From Farysia itapuensis (lineage: Eukaryota > Basidiomycota > Ustilaginomycetes > Ustilaginales > Ustilaginaceae): 64,000 nucleotides of DNA. Shown piece by piece: positions 38,920 to 49,425 of the stretch. Within the stretch, counting starts at the first letter, position 1. Every line of letters begins with the position of its first letter. The position numbers were made by a program, and so were the translations under genes. Under the pieces are notes generated by a model. The model made no database searches and was not told the DNA's origin. It saw only the letters and a list, made by a program, of their open reading frames with translations. The stretch spans positions 914,374 to 978,373 of the forward strand of contig JALBYC010000003.1 of the NCBI GenBank assembly GCA_023212645.1, read 5' to 3'.

Positions 38920-39764
38920 ATGCAGTCGGTCTCCAAATTCATTTTTGGGCCGTCGCAGGAAGGTAAGTTGTGTGATGCATCGACAGCATGTCTGACAACT
39001 GACAAGCGCGCGAGTAGAGAGGGTAAAGAAGGTACAATCACAACTGCGCACAGAACAACGATCGCTAGATCGAGAAATGCGACAGATCGAGCAAGGTTCC
39101 ACCAAAACGAAAGCGGAGATTAAGAAGCTAGCTAAAAAGGGCGACGTCAAGAACGCAAAGATCCTAGCAAGAGAGGTAGTCAGAGCGTCCAAGCAGCAGA
39201 ATCGTCTTGCTGTATCCAAAGCCAGACTCAACAGCATAAACATGCAACTGCAACATCAACTAGGTAGGTACCGACTTCCATCAACAACATGTGTCCACAC
39301 TGCATCTGACTCCCTGGTTCCACAGCTATGTACAAAGTGACAGGGAGCATGCAAAAGTCTACAGAGATTATGAAGCTGTCAAATCAGCTCGTCAAGCTAC
39401 CAGAGGTATCTGCCGTGATGCGACAGATGAGCGCTGAGATGACAAAGGTAAGCAGTAACAACACACAGACAGAACGCAGCAGAGATGTACTGACACATTG
39501 CGTCAGGCTGGTATCATGGAGGAGCTGATGGAAGACACGCTCGACTCTGGTGTTCTGGGCGAGGACGAGGATGAAATGGAAGAAGAAGCACAAGGCGAGG
39601 TTGACAAGGTGCTTTATGCTCTCACTGACGGCAAGCTTGGCCAAGCTAGCACCACAGACCATCTCCCAGAGCTCGCTGCACCGGAGACACCAGCCACAGA
39701 GGAGCAAGAGCAACAAGACATGCGGCGAATGCAAGACGCACTCGACGGTCTTCTTCGTGGCTAA
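38920..39764 (+). CDS. VPS24: Vps24 (CHMP3), ESCRT-III subunit
   Basis: Four exons: 38920-38962, 39018-39263, 39326-39447 and 39507-39764, giving 222 residues. Introns are 55, 62 and 59 bp with GTAAG/GTAGG donors and AG acceptors; phases join cleanly. The product reads [17 protein letters not shown] at the start. It then has the basic ESCRT-III helices ([28 protein letters not shown]), then [21 protein letters not shown] and [14 protein letters not shown], and an acidic end with [14 protein letters not shown] that resembles a Vps4-binding MIM1 helix. Vps24 caps Snf7 filaments on endosomes during multivesicular-body formation. Human CHMP3 has the matching KSTEVM and AGIIEEMLEDT segments. Confidence 0.95.
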
Positions 39765-40110
39765 TGCGCATGTCTACTGCTCAAGTATAATATCAGCACT
39801 GAAACACGATTGTCACTACTACCGAAAACACCGCAAACGTCACGAGCACAAAGTTCAACTGATAACACGCACAAATAAAAAATGAGACCGATGTGCTCAG
39901 ATTGCTGCTGGATATATCTGAGAGAGATGCTAGCTGGTGGTAAAAGTACAGAAGAGATACAAGTCGACCAAGAAAAAAAGGAGGGGAAGCGCGAGAGGTA
40001 GAGTGGCTGCAAGGGTAGTACAGACGCGTACACAGACTGATTCGGAAGGCGCGTCAAGTCGACCGCCGACCAAAAGTGGTCAAGAACGCGCCCTAGGAGC
40101 GAACACAAGT
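39765..40110. other. Convergent 3' regions of VPS24 and H2B
   Basis: About 346 bp, with a short A/G-rich run near 39970-39990. No gene recognised. Confidence 0.5.
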
Positions 40111-40539
40111 TTACTTGGAGGAGGAGAACTTGGTCACCGACTTGGTGCCTTCAGAGATGGCGTGCTTGGACAGTTCACCGGGGAGGATAAGGCGGACTGC
40201 GGTCTGGATCTCTCGGGACGAGATGGTAGACTTCTTGTTGTAGGAAGCAAGCTTGGAGGCCTCGGAAGCGATTCGCTCGAAGATGTCCTGGACAAACGAG
40301 TTCAAGATAGCCATGGCCTTGTTGGAGATACCAGTGTCGGGGTGGACCTGCTTGAGGACTCGGTAGATGTAAGTCGAGTAAGTCTCCTTGCGGACCTTGT
40401 TGGACTTCTTCTTCTCGCCAGACTTGGCAGGTGCCTTGGATGTCTTCTTGGCGGCCTCAACGGGGGCCTTGCCAGCGGAAGAGGCGGGGGCCTTACCGGC
40501 GGTGGAGGAGGGCTTCTTTTCGGCGACCTTGGGGGGCAT
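40111..40539 (-). CDS. Histone H2B
   Basis: 142 residues from the ATG at 40539 ([10 protein letters not shown]); the frame continues upstream but only this start gives an H2B. The Lys/Ala/Pro-rich tail is followed by the histone fold ([57 protein letters not shown]). It ends [18 protein letters not shown], with the Lys in [11 protein letters not shown] that is ubiquitylated in other fungi. No intron. Divergent from H2A, the usual fungal arrangement for co-regulated dosage. Confidence 0.98.
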   Translation of the reverse strand: MPPKVAEKKPSSTAGKAPASSAGKAPVEAAKKTSKAPAKSGEKKKSNKVRKETYSTYIYRVLKQVHPDTGISNKAMAILNSFVQDIFERIASEASKLASYNKKSTISSREIQTAVRLILPGELSKHAISEGTKSVTKFSSSK

Positions 40540-40651
40540 GTTGAAGAAAGTGTTTGGGTTGAAGGTGGGCTGGGAGGATAGAGAGAGTAAAACGATGGAT
40601 GAGAAGAAGGAGAGAAGAGAGCGGAGGCAGAGCAAGGATTTCAGACGAGGG

Positions 40652-40658
40652 TTATAAA
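40652..40658 (-). promoter_or_regulatory. TATA box of H2B
   Basis: TTTATAA on the minus strand, about 115 bp upstream of the H2B ATG. Confidence 0.5.
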
Positions 40659-41275
40659 CGTATCGAGTCGGCTTGTGCAGTTTGGCTGGCGCCGGCGAGA
40701 TGGAGTCGCGTACGTTTGCAGTGCTTCTGCAAGAGCTGACGCGTGCAACAGTGCTGTAGTGCGCAGTGTGGATAACAGCGCGTCTGCACGTAATTTGCTT
40801 TTCGACGGGCGGAATCTCCGTGCCAAAGATCAGATTGTCCAAATTCAGGGCTTCGTCGCCCTCAAAGCCCTTAATCGTATCACCTCCACCGCTTGTCCTC
40901 GTTGGAATCTTTGGAGCCTTCGAAGCTCTGCCGCTGTTCAGCTGCTGGCACGATCAAGGCTCACGACTAAGGATAATCTTGCAAGGTTCTGGCTTTCTCT
41001 GCTGTCGGAGTGCTGCCATAAAAGCTTCAGGTAGTAGAAGCACGAATTAGGGGCTTTGAATATGTCGAAGGCTTGAATTCGGTCACGCTGATCCGAAATT
41101 ACGTTCCATACCACAAATCAGTAGAGTTCCGTAGCATACAGCACTAGGGCAGTGTTGGACCTCTACGGCTTTTTGAGTGGAGAACGCAATTTTATCGCGA
41201 CGCGCAGCTAGCCGTCGGTTACACTGGGTGGGTGCTGCATACTGTGCCCTCCGATATGCGCTCGGCCTAAAGATC

Positions 41276-41281
41276 ATAAAA
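41276..41281 (+). promoter_or_regulatory. TATA-like element of H2A
   Basis: ATAAAA, 118 bp upstream of the H2A ATG; the leader just before the ATG is C-rich. Confidence 0.4.
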
Positions 41282-41398
41282 CCCTGCCTGCAAGTCGACA
41301 CCATGGTCGCAGTCTTCTCTTTTCTTCTCCCTATCGTCTTCTATCTCAAACGCTCCAACCCCAACTAACCCAACCCCCCCTCAACCTTCTAAATCACA

Positions 41399-41878
41399 AT
41401 GTCTTCTGGTGGCAAGTCAGGTGGAAAGGCCGGTGACGCCTCTTCCAAGTCTCAGTCCCGATCGGCCAAGGCTGGTCTCCAGTTCCCCGTCGGACGAATT
41501 CACCGTCTCTTGCGAAAGGGCAACTACGCTCAGCGTGTTGGTGCCGGTGCTCCCGGTAAGTTTTCTTCCTTGCTATAGCCTCAGCACTGAAAAGTGTAAC
41601 TGAACATCCTGCCTTGTCTCACAGTCTACCTTGCTGCCGTTCTCGAGTACTTGGCTGCCGAGATTCTCGAGCTCGCTGGTAACGCCGCTCGTGACAACAA
41701 GAAGTCGCGTATCATTCCCCGTCACCTTCAGCTCGCCATCCGAAACGATGAAGAACTCAACAAGCTTCTCGGTGGTGTTACCATCTCCCAAGGTGGTGTC
41801 TTGCCCTTCATCCAGTCCGAGCTCCTCCCCGCCAAGTCCGGCAAGCCGAAGAAGGGTGGTGCTTCCCAGGACATCTAA
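41399..41878 (+). CDS. Histone H2A (with C-terminal SQ motif)
   Basis: Two exons, 41399-41555 and 41625-41878 (136 residues), with a 69-bp intron (41556-41624; GTAAG donor, CACAG acceptor) splitting the codon between APV residues. The product includes the canonical [39 protein letters not shown] and [16 protein letters not shown]. It ends KKGGASQDI, the SQ-[E/D]-hydrophobic ending phosphorylated by ATM/ATR-type kinases after DNA damage, so this is the H2A.X-like canonical H2A of fungi. It pairs divergently with H2B. Confidence 0.98.
41556..41624 (+). other. Intron of H2A (69 bp)
   Basis: GTAAG donor and CACAG acceptor. Removal restores [15 protein letters not shown]. Confidence 0.95.
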
Positions 41879-42239
41879 GCGTTCCTCATACGCTTTCACT
41901 GTACTATCATTGATCTTCGCTCGTCATACCAGCCAGCATCCGTCTAGGCTTGTATAGATAGACCACAGCGACATGTTCTCCGCTTTCCCCTCCTTTCCCA
42001 GTCGGCTTGCTCTCTCTCCTTTGTTTCCTCCTTTTCTGTGTTCATCCTTGTACTACTACTACCATGGCCTCGGCGATCAGAACAGGGCGCCGCTAGCTAC
42101 GCAACACCAGGCATCATACCAAGATTTGTTTTGCTTGTGCCTTCTATGTGTGATCTGAGTTCTTGTCCCTTGTTATCATTTGTTTCGCATTTACTTGTCA
42201 CACGACCCTGCTTTTCCTCAGCCGCAATGCTTCTGTGGC
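41879..42239. other. Convergent 3' regions of H2A and the cyclophilin
   Basis: About 360 bp, pyrimidine-rich near 41980-42070. No gene recognised. Confidence 0.5.
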
Positions 42240-42797
42240 TCAGAGCACTGTCGCTTTCACTATCTTGATGTCCTCCTTGGGCCTGTGAGCATGACAAGTG
42301 TCGCGATCAAGGCCGTCAGCGGTTCAGAACAAGATGCGGTGCCAGGATACAATCGCTTACCTATCGTCTTGAGTTTCTGCAGAACCAATCTCTCTGACAG
42401 TGTGCATTCCTTCTGATATGCGGCCAAAGATGGTATGTTTTCCATCCAGAAAAGGTGTTGGCGCCAGCGTTATGAAGAATTGACTGCGATTTGTGTTGGG
42501 CCCCGCATTCGCCATAGCTAGGATACCGGCGCCGACAAAACGCAAGTCTGGATGCAATTCGTCCTCAAAAGCTCCGCCATAGATTGAAGCACCTCCGGAG
42601 CCAGAGCCGGTGGGATCGCCCCCTTGTATCATGAATCCATTGATGACGCGGTGGAACAGAACGCCATTGTAGAAGCCTTGTTTGGCAAGCTGGTAGAAGT
42701 TAGCACAGGCTCTAGGTGCGTGGTTCCAGTACAGCTCTATGGCTAGCCGACCCATCGAGGTGTCAAGGACCACAGCTCCTCCATTCTGGGCTGCCAT
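42240..42797 (-). CDS. Cyclophilin-type peptidyl-prolyl isomerase, PPIL1-like
   Basis: Two exons on the minus strand, 42797-42361 and 42282-42240, giving 159 residues; the 78-bp intron (42360-42283) has GTAAG and CACAG ends. The small second exon supplies the end PKEDIKIVKATVL, matching the family's PVDDVKI segment. The single cyclophilin domain has catalytic Arg50 (FHRVINGFMIQGG), Gln58, and GILAMANAGPNTNRSQFF. At position 116 (PTPFLDGKHTIFG) a Phe replaces the Trp that in cyclophilin A contacts cyclosporin. PPIL1-type proteins sit in the spliceosome next to SKIP/Prp45; that role is inferred. Start chosen at MAAQNGG (42797). Confidence 0.92.
42283..42360 (-). other. Intron of the cyclophilin gene (78 bp)
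   Basis: GTAAG donor, CACAG acceptor; joins ETQDDR to PKEDIKIVK in frame. Confidence 0.85.
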
Positions 42798-43125
42798 CCT
42801 TCCGCAATTGCTGTTTGATATGTCGGCCTGTCTCGGGCGGAAAGATAACTTTGTCGATGTACTGGTCCTTGGAAGCAGTGGATGACTGGATTCTGTGGAG
42901 GGGTTCAAATCACAATCGTAAATCACACGAATGGAAGAACAGTTGGCCGATCTGCTTCCGAAAATGCCATCTTTGACACCCGGTAAATGCCAAGAAACTC
43001 AAATCAAGCAGAGTCGCTCCTCCCTCCTTTTCACATATCAAGTTGTTCGATGCTTTGCATCCGTTACAGATAAGATTACAGAGAAGTATAGATTACATGG
43101 ATAGAGAGGAACTCGAAGCTTTCTC
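42798..43125. other. Intergenic: cyclophilin promoter and GT32 3' flank
   Basis: About 328 bp; nothing else recognised. Confidence 0.5.
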
Positions 43126-44206
43126 CTAGGAATGATGGACCAGAGAAGCTTTGCTCGCTTCAATGTCGGCATAGCCGCCTGCTTTTGCAGATCGGCGTCG
43201 CAGACACGCACGCAAGACTGCTCCAAGCATGATCAGATATGCGAAGAGCCCTACGAGACTAGCTGCAGGGTGCCTCTTAGCAAGCTCAATGGCTTTCCCG
43301 AGACGCAAAATGGCTTTTGCGTCCCCCTTGTGCCAGCTGCTAGCGCCCAGATGTTCAAAGAGTGGGGTGGTGACATGTCCGTTGAGCTTGTTAGCCTGGT
43401 CCATTACGCCCATAGAGATTTGATCCTGAAATGTCCTATGCATTGTGGAGAAGAAGTGGCATCCAGTGCTCATCATGTTGGACACGTAGGGCGAGCCAAA
43501 CCATTCGAGATTGTACAGTGGCAAATTGGCTTGCAGGTGCTTCCAGAATGGATGTCCGACAGTTGATGCGATAAAGGCATTGTTGACTCCGCTCGGGTTA
43601 GCAGGCGGAGTCAAGAATGTCTCGTTCAGAAGCGAGTCCAGCGGTACGCGACAGCGCAAGTCAAGATCCAGATAAACACCTCCGTAGTGATCAAGGAGAA
43701 GGTACCTAAGGACGTTTGAACGCTGGATCTCGAGGGGGTACCCGCGATAGATGTCGAACAAGTGTGGATACTGTGAGTTTACAAAAGCGTCTGCCTCCTT
43801 GTCTTCCCATAGACGGAATGTCCAGCTTGGATGTAAGTCGAGACATGCCTGCCGTGCCGCAGTCCATGTAGGTCGCATGTCGAGGCCTCCAAGCTTGACC
43901 TGATGTATCACCTTTGGTATACGATCTTGAAGCACAGAATGCTTCTGCTGGACGCGAGCAGCATCAACCACCACCTCACGCACGTGAGAAAGGGGAAACA
44001 AAGCGAATGTAGCAACAAGCTGTATACGGAGTTATGTCAGCCAATGTCAACAAGGATGCGAAAGTGCATAGAGCCGGCAAGCCACTTACTGAAGTTGCTG
44101 TGTGCAGACGTTGCGCAACGATTGCACCGCATGGAGTGAGAACCAGGACTACTAGGACAGAAAGCAGGACCAACGTCGCGTACAGGCGTTTCGGGTACGA
44201 CCGCAT
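43126..44206 (-). CDS. GT32-family glycosyltransferase, similar to mannosyl-inositolphosphoceramide synthase (Sur1/Csg1-like)
   Basis: Two exons on the minus strand, 44206-44090 and 44019-43126, giving 336 residues. The 70-bp intron (44089-44020) has a GTAAGT donor and TATACAG acceptor. Exon 1 supplies a short cytosolic tail and signal-anchor TM (about 8-30). The catalytic part has IPKVIHQVKLGG, NVLRYLLLDHYGGVYLDLDL with the DxD motif (Asp157/Asp159), and FIASTVGHPFW. A second TM lies near the C-terminus (SLVGLFAYLIMLGAVLRAC). Golgi-located Sur1/Csh1 enzymes add mannose to inositol phosphoceramide, with Csg2. The acceptor here is not proven; alpha-1,6-mannosyltransferases of the Och1 type are the alternative within GT32. 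Confidence 0.88.
44020..44089 (-). other. Intron of the GT32 gene (70 bp)
   Basis: GTAAGT donor, CTGAC branch-like sequence, TATACAG acceptor, phase 0. Joins the N-terminal signal anchor to the catalytic domain. Confidence 0.85.
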
Positions 44207-44873
44207 CGTTGCTCTGAAGGATGATCCAATTGCGCCTGCGGAAAGTGTCACGCTGTGTCTTATACTATAAGGCAGTCAAAGCTCACTGGAGGCCGAGACT
44301 GAGCTTTTTAGGGGACGTTTTATGCGTGAGCCAGCATCAAAATGTCAACTGCTATGCAATTGTATGCCGTCATTGACAGAGAGTTTACGCTGCTGCGCAT
44401 CGAGCAGTGATAGAACCAAGTCATGCATGAAACCTCGATTTGTTTTTCTCATCGTGATGTCCTGCAGCGGGCGGGATGTCACTTCCGAGCCGGATCCGGT
44501 TCGCTTGAGCGCTGTACCCTTGGCATTGAGAAATTATGCAGAGGATGATGACATGTAGGGATACGGCGGTTGGTGCGGTACCTGAAATGTGATTTGCTTA
44601 CACGTCAAATGACACAAAATTTCAAGATGCTTACTGCTTACCGGCTATGTCCACTGTCTTGGCATTCTGTCGCTTAAAACATTATCTGCCGACCGCGATC
44701 CTCAAGGCGGGGTACACTTTGTTGAATTAATGCAAAACTAGTCTGTGGCATCCATGTCAGCATCAGCTGGCTCGAGATGATATGATCATGCTTGACTGCG
44801 CATAGAGTTGGCTCACCCACTTCTACCATCTGCTTCTGCTCGAGCTTCTACAACAGCAGCTGTTCGCGCTGCT
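44207..44873. other. Divergent promoter region of GT32 and the TPT transporter
   Basis: About 667 bp, moderately AT-rich around 44580-44740. No gene recognised. Confidence 0.5.
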
Positions 44874-46208
44874 ATGACATCTCAGTACCAACGCATTCCG
44901 ACTAGCGAGTCAGCTTGTTCCTCACCAACAGGCCTCACGCACGACTTCGAAGATGGTTACCGATCGAGCAGCAGCAGCAGCAGTGGCAGTAGTGGTCCTT
45001 CATCCGCACGCACTAGTCACGAGTATCGAACAGAAAATCAGCTACGACTGAAGCCGGATGACCGCCAAGGTAGATGGCAACTGAACGTGATCAGCCTTGT
45101 GGTTCTCTACCTCATCCTCAATCTTGCCTTGACCTTTTACAACAAATCGCTGCTGAACGGATTTCCGTATCCCTACCTCGTCACAGCTCTTCACGCCGGC
45201 AGTGGTGTAGTTGGTTGCATCATTCTACGCTTGTGCGGGGTACCATTCAGTAAGACCTCGAGCAGTAACAACTTAAGCCCTAGTTCTCTCCGTACGGATG
45301 CAAATCTAACGATTTACGAGAAGCGAGCAGACGTGGAGTCGCAAACTGCTCGCGCACCCGAGACTACGTCCTCTTATGCTCGACCAATCATCGTGTTGCT
45401 GTATTCTACACTATACGCCGCTAATATTGCGATCAGCAATGCAAGCTTACGTTTGGTGACCGTGCCATTTCACCAGATCATTCGGTCCACATGTCCCATC
45501 TTCACACTTGCTCTCGGCATGGTAATCTTGGGGCGGACCCCGCAATCTGCCAGCATAGCCGCCCTGTTTCCCGTCGTTGCAGGCGCCATTTTGTCATGCT
45601 TTGGCGAGATGTATTACACCCCCATCGGACTTGTGCTGACGATCCTTGGCACACTCCTAGCAGCTGTCAAGACCGTCGTCACAAATCTTCTGCAAGGAGG
45701 AGCAGGAAACGCAAAGAACACGACTGCAGACGCTGAACAATCCGACAACAGCATTAAGCGCAGAGCTGGCGCCCTGATTCGACAAGGTGCTTTCCATTAT
45801 ACGCCTTTGCAGCTGCTCGAGGTCATGTCGCCACTGGCCTGTGTGCAGTGTCTCTTGGTGTCCTTTTGGACCGGTGAGCTGCAACAGGCAGTGCACGGCT
45901 TCCTTTCCACGTGTGCGGAAGGAGAGATGCACTGCCAGCGCCTGGATATGACACGAGCTCTACTCCTGGCAGGCAATGGAATCGTTGCTTTCCTGCTCAA
46001 CTACGTCTCGTTCAGCACCAACCGTGCAGCTGGGCCCTTGACTATGACCGTGGTGGCCAACTTCAAGCAAGTCATGACCATTCTCCTATCCTTCCACTTT
46101 TATCATATACCCCTCGCATCCGTGAACGAAGTGGGCATCGGCATGACGTTGCTAGGTACAGCATGGTACGGAATGCTGGAAGTCAAGCGCAAGAACAAGT
46201 CGACATGA
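44874..46208 (+). CDS. Triose-phosphate/nucleotide-sugar transporter-like protein (TPT domain, DMT superfamily)
   Basis: 444 residues from the first ATG (44874, MTSQYQRIPTSES); upstream the frame starts at TTG. A Ser-rich cytosolic N-terminus (about 1-80) is followed by about ten TM segments. Family marks are LNLALTFYNKSLLNGFPYPYLVTALHAG and RLVTVPFHQIIRSTCPIFT, plus a C-terminal GPLTMTVVANFKQVMTILLSF. This is the solute-carrier 35/TPT fold, usually in the Golgi or ER, exchanging nucleotide sugars or phosphorylated sugars. The substrate cannot be told. Neighbouring Golgi genes (GT32, COG1) fit a Golgi location. Confidence 0.87.
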   Translation: MTSQYQRIPTSESACSSPTGLTHDFEDGYRSSSSSSSGSSGPSSARTSHEYRTENQLRLKPDDRQGRWQLNVISLVVLYLILNLALTFYNKSLLNGFPYPYLVTALHAGSGVVGCIILRLCGVPFSKTSSSNNLSPSSLRTDANLTIYEKRADVESQTARAPETTSSYARPIIVLLYSTLYAANIAISNASLRLVTVPFHQIIRSTCPIFTLALGMVILGRTPQSASIAALFPVVAGAILSCFGEMYYTPIGLVLTILGTLLAAVKTVVTNLLQGGAGNAKNTTADAEQSDNSIKRRAGALIRQGAFHYTPLQLLEVMSPLACVQCLLVSFWTGELQQAVHGFLSTCAEGEMHCQRLDMTRALLLAGNGIVAFLLNYVSFSTNRAAGPLTMTVVANFKQVMTILLSFHFYHIPLASVNEVGIGMTLLGTAWYGMLEVKRKNKST

Positions 46209-46428
46209 CATGCTGCACAGCAGACAGAGAGGTCGACCCTTTAATCACACTGTACTCTCTCTTATTTCATGGGTGTGTGACATACGATTTGAGAATTCGG
46301 ATCCGATTGTGTTATTCAGAAGTGAATATCTTGAAGGCCCTGCCTTTCTGGTAGGTCGTGACGTCTAGATTGGGTTGTTCTTCCTGATCGTGCTGTCACC
46401 GTCGGCTGTTTAGCGCGCCGAATAGGCC

Positions 46429-49425
46429 ATGTCAGCTTCGGCCGGGTCCGGTCTCGGGACCTCGCAGCCATCGTCCCCCGTTAGTCCGAGACAGCGTCGT
46501 TCCAATCATGTCCGAAGCAATGCCTCTCTTACGTCGAGCATGGCGTACGTGGGCCCCACCGTTGCTGACGCAAGTTCCGGTGCTCAACGCCGTAGCAGCG
46601 CCGTCTCAGTCTTCGAGACGACAGGCTTAGACGCCATGCGAACAGAGCCAGATACGCTTTTCGTTTCTCTTTCGGTCAAAGAGGTCGAGAATTATGAACG
46701 CTCGGTACGTGGCGCCGCCTTCGAGAAACAACAAGCACTTCGGCGACTGGTAGGCCACAGCTACGAAGACCTACTCAGCACCGCCAACACTATCATTGAT
46801 ATGGCCGACAGCTCACATCAACTCTCGACTCGCCTCGATGAACTCTCGCAGAATGTGCGTGCCACCGATGCCGACAAGTCAATACCCAGAAGCACCAAGA
46901 ACAGCCGACGCTTGAGCTTCCTTCCAGCAGGCACTGGAACCTTCGAGGAGCAAGAGATTCAACTCGATGCTCAAGAAGCGAGATTCGCTCTGGGAGCCTC
47001 TCTAAAGCTCATCATGGATGCGCCAGAATTTGTATGGAGGTCCATAGAAAAGGGCAAGACATTGCAAGCAGCATGGACCTTCATGCTCGCCCGTGCTGCC
47101 TGGTTCGATCTCAACGATGATACGTCCCCTTCCGTACCAACGGATCTGAAAATCGGCTCGCCGGTAGGGTCATCAAAGGCAAGAACGCACGTCAAGCAAG
47201 TGTTTCCGTTCATCGAGAAGCAGTGGCAGAGCATGATCCCCATGCGCAAGCAAATCCTTCAACGAGCCATGACACTGCTGGCCGACGCCGAGCTCGAGCA
47301 TATGGCAGTGGCTGATCAACTCGTCAGTCTGATGCTGCTCGACGGTGTCAAGACCGATCGAGCTTTTCGCTCCTTGCTCTCCCAGAGGCAGGCAGCCTTA
47401 CGAAAGATTCTGCACCGTCGGTCATTATTGACAGAAGCAAGGCCTAACGGCTCCACGCGTCGAACATCGGTCAGCTTCGATAAGACGTTACTTAACAGTG
47501 GGAGATCTGTGTCAGCTGCGAACTCTACGACAACCTTGTCAGCCGCAATCAATCGATTCATCAAGCTCTTTGTGAGAACGTTGCAGCACGCCGTTCAACT
47601 CTTTGTCCTATGCGGAACCGATAGGAAAGGCACTTATCCACAGCCCATTTTGCACGAGATGCTGACCAACATGATTATGGTGGACCGCTCTACAAGTAAT
47701 CGCGACCTGACCCCCGGTCCAACAATAGCATCGACAACCACAGAAATAACCAAGCTGAGTCCCACACTTGCTCGCGCTAGCAAGAGAAAATCTAGCTATG
47801 GTATGCCAACAGTCGCCGAATCTGCGGCCACAAGCCATATTGCTGCCGACTCTGCTGTGTACCAAGCGCGAGAGGCTCGCGTGTCCACCAAAAGCATTCT
47901 GCAGAATTTGCCCAATGCCCAGATTCTGATGCGATTGTTACCAGCTTCCGTTTGGTCCTTTTCTCCCTACATCGAAGTCGAAGAGTGCACGGAAGCCCAG
48001 CAACTCGCGTTCACCGATGACATCTGCAAATGGTCTGCATCTAATCGTATGCTTCTGGTCTTGGGGCAATCCGAGCACTCACAGCCATCGTCGGTTGAAA
48101 GCGTAAGAACATTGCTTGAAGATGTGCAAGACATCGCAACACTGGTTGGCGCTCGGAGCAGGTGTCGAGCTTCTCTTCTCCGTGTCCAGCGCGTGGTACT
48201 TGCGAAGCTGACAAGATCGAGTGCCGGGCACACGAAAAACTCTCGAATCGTAACCAGGACAATGCAAGAGATTGGTGACACCGCCGTGGCGTTCGAAAAC
48301 GTCTTTGAGAATCGGCTGGAGTCCCTGTTGCAATCGAAACTGAACGACGCGGTCCAGAGCCTTATCACATCTACCACGACCACACTCACTGCCTTAGAAG
48401 CAAGCTCGCTGCATTCTCAATCCCTCGAGCTGGTTGGTACCAATGCAGCGGAGCTCGAGCTTTCCCCGCTGAGAGCACTCTTCGTCGACGCTTCCTCATC
48501 GGATCAGCAACTTGGAAGTCGAAAGGATGTTCGAGAACGAGAATCACCATCGAAAGCAAGTGTGTACCATCTGCAGCAGCTAGACAGACAGCTGATAGGG
48601 CGATCACCTTTGCTGGAGGATCTGATCAATCTGTACGAAGCACCCATCTCTGCACTACGATCCGAGGTCAACGATTACATTACCGAGCCAAGCACACACG
48701 ATAAGCACTCATCCGAAGCTATGCGAGCTATGTCCTCTGCGGCTTTTTCATCCTCACGGGCGACGTTGATACAGCGTCTTCAAGAGCTTTTGCAAGAACG
48801 CTTACAAAACATTACGACTGAACGTCAAAATGCGGTGCCTGTGTCAGCCGTCCTGGTGTTGCGAATCATCGCTGTTCTTACGACAAATGAACAGGACGCG
48901 AGCATTGACAAAGCAGCACGCGATACGATCAAGCGCAGTCTCAGACAATGCTGGCAGCCAATCGTGGATCACCGTATCAAGTTAATACTTGCAGCGGGCG
49001 ACGACTCAACCAGCGTCGCAAATTACGAGACGATCTCTAACCAGCTATTGACCGCACTGAACGTCTTGTCCGACTCCATCATGCAGCTGGGATCCTGCCT
49101 AATTGGCGAAGAATTGGCAGAGGTGGTGACGAGCGTGTTGTCGAACTTGAAGCAGGTCAGATCGAATGCCGCCGGTGATGCTCTGAAAGGGGATGTCGAC
49201 GTCCTCGATTCGCTCCTTGCGAGGGATCGGTCAGAGACACATCCAGCCCTGCGCTCTACATCTGTTGTACTTGTTCCGTTGATGTCACTCATGAAAAAGG
49301 AACGACATCAAAGTCCATTCCTGATGGCTGCGGAACCCGTCTCGCTATCCAAAAACGTCCCAATAATTCTGCAGCTGGCTAAAGTAAAGTCGAAGCGGTA
49401 CCAGCCGCTACCCACTCGCCTGTAG
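46429..49425 (+). CDS. COG1: COG1, conserved oligomeric Golgi complex subunit 1
   Basis: 998 residues, single exon, ATG at 46429. After a Ser-rich disordered start the family signature covers about residues 75-145: VKEVENYERSVRGAAFEKQQ, ALRRLVGHSYEDLLSTANT, IIDMADSSHQLSTRLDEL. The rest is mainly helical with low-complexity inserts (for example around 330-360 and 420-460), as expected for a CATCHR tether rod. COG1 belongs to lobe A of the eight-subunit COG tether for retrograde vesicles within the Golgi, needed for normal glycosylation. Identification rests mostly on the N-terminal signature. Confidence 0.85.
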   Translation: MSASAGSGLGTSQPSSPVSPRQRRSNHVRSNASLTSSMAYVGPTVADASSGAQRRSSAVSVFETTGLDAMRTEPDTLFVSLSVKEVENYERSVRGAAFEKQQALRRLVGHSYEDLLSTANTIIDMADSSHQLSTRLDELSQNVRATDADKSIPRSTKNSRRLSFLPAGTGTFEEQEIQLDAQEARFALGASLKLIMDAPEFVWRSIEKGKTLQAAWTFMLARAAWFDLNDDTSPSVPTDLKIGSPVGSSKARTHVKQVFPFIEKQWQSMIPMRKQILQRAMTLLADAELEHMAVADQLVSLMLLDGVKTDRAFRSLLSQRQAALRKILHRRSLLTEARPNGSTRRTSVSFDKTLLNSGRSVSAANSTTTLSAAINRFIKLFVRTLQHAVQLFVLCGTDRKGTYPQPILHEMLTNMIMVDRSTSNRDLTPGPTIASTTTEITKLSPTLARASKRKSSYGMPTVAESAATSHIAADSAVYQAREARVSTKSILQNLPNAQILMRLLPASVWSFSPYIEVEECTEAQQLAFTDDICKWSASNRMLLVLGQSEHSQPSSVESVRTLLEDVQDIATLVGARSRCRASLLRVQRVVLAKLTRSSAGHTKNSRIVTRTMQEIGDTAVAFENVFENRLESLLQSKLNDAVQSLITSTTTTLTALEASSLHSQSLELVGTNAAELELSPLRALFVDASSSDQQLGSRKDVRERESPSKASVYHLQQLDRQLIGRSPLLEDLINLYEAPISALRSEVNDYITEPSTHDKHSSEAMRAMSSAAFSSSRATLIQRLQELLQERLQNITTERQNAVPVSAVLVLRIIAVLTTNEQDASIDKAARDTIKRSLRQCWQPIVDHRIKLILAAGDDSTSVANYETISNQLLTALNVLSDSIMQLGSCLIGEELAEVVTSVLSNLKQVRSNAAGDALKGDVDVLDSLLARDRSETHPALRSTSVVLVPLMSLMKKERHQSPFLMAAEPVSLSKNVPIILQLAKVKSKRYQPLPTRL

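Larger units (their letters stand above)
40540..41398. promoter_or_regulatory. Shared divergent promoter of the H2B-H2A pair
   Basis: About 860 bp between the two histone starts. TATA-like elements face both ways: TTTATAA on the minus strand (40652-40658) for H2B and ATAAAA on the plus strand (41276-41281) for H2A. S-phase control is expected from known histone pairs. I did not find a certain histone-specific activator motif. Confidence 0.7.

Noticed and set aside
38698..39243. 181-codon frame antisense to VPS24
   Set aside because: VPS24 exons and introns explain the region fully.
39937..40581. 214-codon frame antisense to H2B
   Set aside because: Mirror of the histone codons (Gly/Leu-rich); no independent support.
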